Source: an uncultured Thiotrichales bacterium
GTDB taxonomy: Bacteria > Pseudomonadota > Gammaproteobacteria > CAIRSR01
Direction of reading: 5' to 3'
NCBI GenBank assembly: GCA_903881315.1
Contig: CAIRSR010000149.1
Span: 1 to 44,614, forward strand
Length of the DNA: 44,614 nucleotides
Positions within the stretch are counted from its first letter, which is position 1. The number at the start of each line of letters is the position of its first letter. Below the pieces are notes generated by a model. The model was not told where the DNA came from and did not search any database. It saw only the letters and a program-made list of their open reading frames with translations. Positions 44,573 to 44,614 of this stretch are shown piece after piece. Both the position numbers and the translations under genes were made by a program.

Positions 44573-44614
44573 GTATCTGTCGGGGGGGAGTGTGGCGCGT
44601 CTCGCCAAACAAAC
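44573..44614 (+). repeat. Copy 2 of the ntrX 3' segment, cut by the window edge
   Basis: The last 42 bases match 42510-42551 at 41 of 42 positions. The one change (C to T at about 44600) is synonymous in the ntrX frame (CGC to CGT, Arg). The match starts immediately after the STAS stop codon and runs to the window end, so the true length of the duplication is unknown. Confidence 0.9.

Overview
The window looks like chromosomal DNA of a gammaproteobacterium. The evidence is the pairing of mnmA with hflD (hflD is essentially gammaproteobacterial) and the order rsmB, DUF4390 gene, ntrY, ntrX, together with greA, priA and an AcrB-type pump. Base composition is moderate, with AT-richer accessory blocks. 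I cannot name a genus; the mix of kinase-FGE fusion, SWIM/SNF2 protein, TIGR04255 protein and Rpn nuclease would fit a large, gene-rich genome such as those of sulfur-oxidising gammaproteobacteria, but that is only a guess. No rRNA, tRNA, CRISPR array or intact insertion sequence was recognised.

Layout. 0-5.5 kb (minus strand): a likely three-gene unit of a lipoprotein solute-binding protein, a membrane Ser/Thr kinase with an extracytoplasmic FGE-like domain, and a Fic protein. 5.6-8.6 kb (plus): YejB/YejE-like peptide permeases and a TauE/SafE exporter. 8.7-15.9 kb (minus): an accessory operon of FkbH-like HAD protein, acyl carrier protein, MBOAT acyltransferase (frameshifted), membrane-anchored SGNH protein, MaoC-like hot-dog protein and a PhpK-like radical SAM enzyme. 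FkbH + carrier + MBOAT + SGNH is formally analogous to DltA/C/B/D, with an FkbH loader replacing the adenylating enzyme. This is the best candidate for an undescribed system in the window: export and transfer of a glyceryl-type acyl group to a cell-surface polymer. 16.1-21.0 kb: a secreted DUF2061 protein, greA, and an RND pump without its partner genes. 21.3-23.0 kb: a TIGR04255 protein coupled by an ATGA overlap to a membrane HTH protein, both apparently frameshifted. 23.2-26.7 kb: a SWIM-SNF2 ATPase. 27.1-29.4 kb: a large secreted Kelch/Ig-like protein flanked by inverted copies of a short palindromic repeat. 29.8-33.9 kb (minus): a PAS protein, a chemoreceptor with a CZB domain, and priA. 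34.3-34.8 kb: a frameshifted GNAT gene. 35.0-42.6 kb (plus): mnmA, hflD, rsmB, DUF4390, ntrY, ntrX. 42.7-44.6 kb: an Rpn-type nuclease with heptad repeats, a PilZ protein and a STAS protein, then a 42-base near-perfect copy of the 3' part of ntrX at the window edge.

Four genes (MBOAT, TIGR04255, membrane HTH, GNAT) each read well only across a change of frame, while every core gene is intact. This points to decay of accessory genes, though base-level sequence errors cannot be excluded from the sequence alone.
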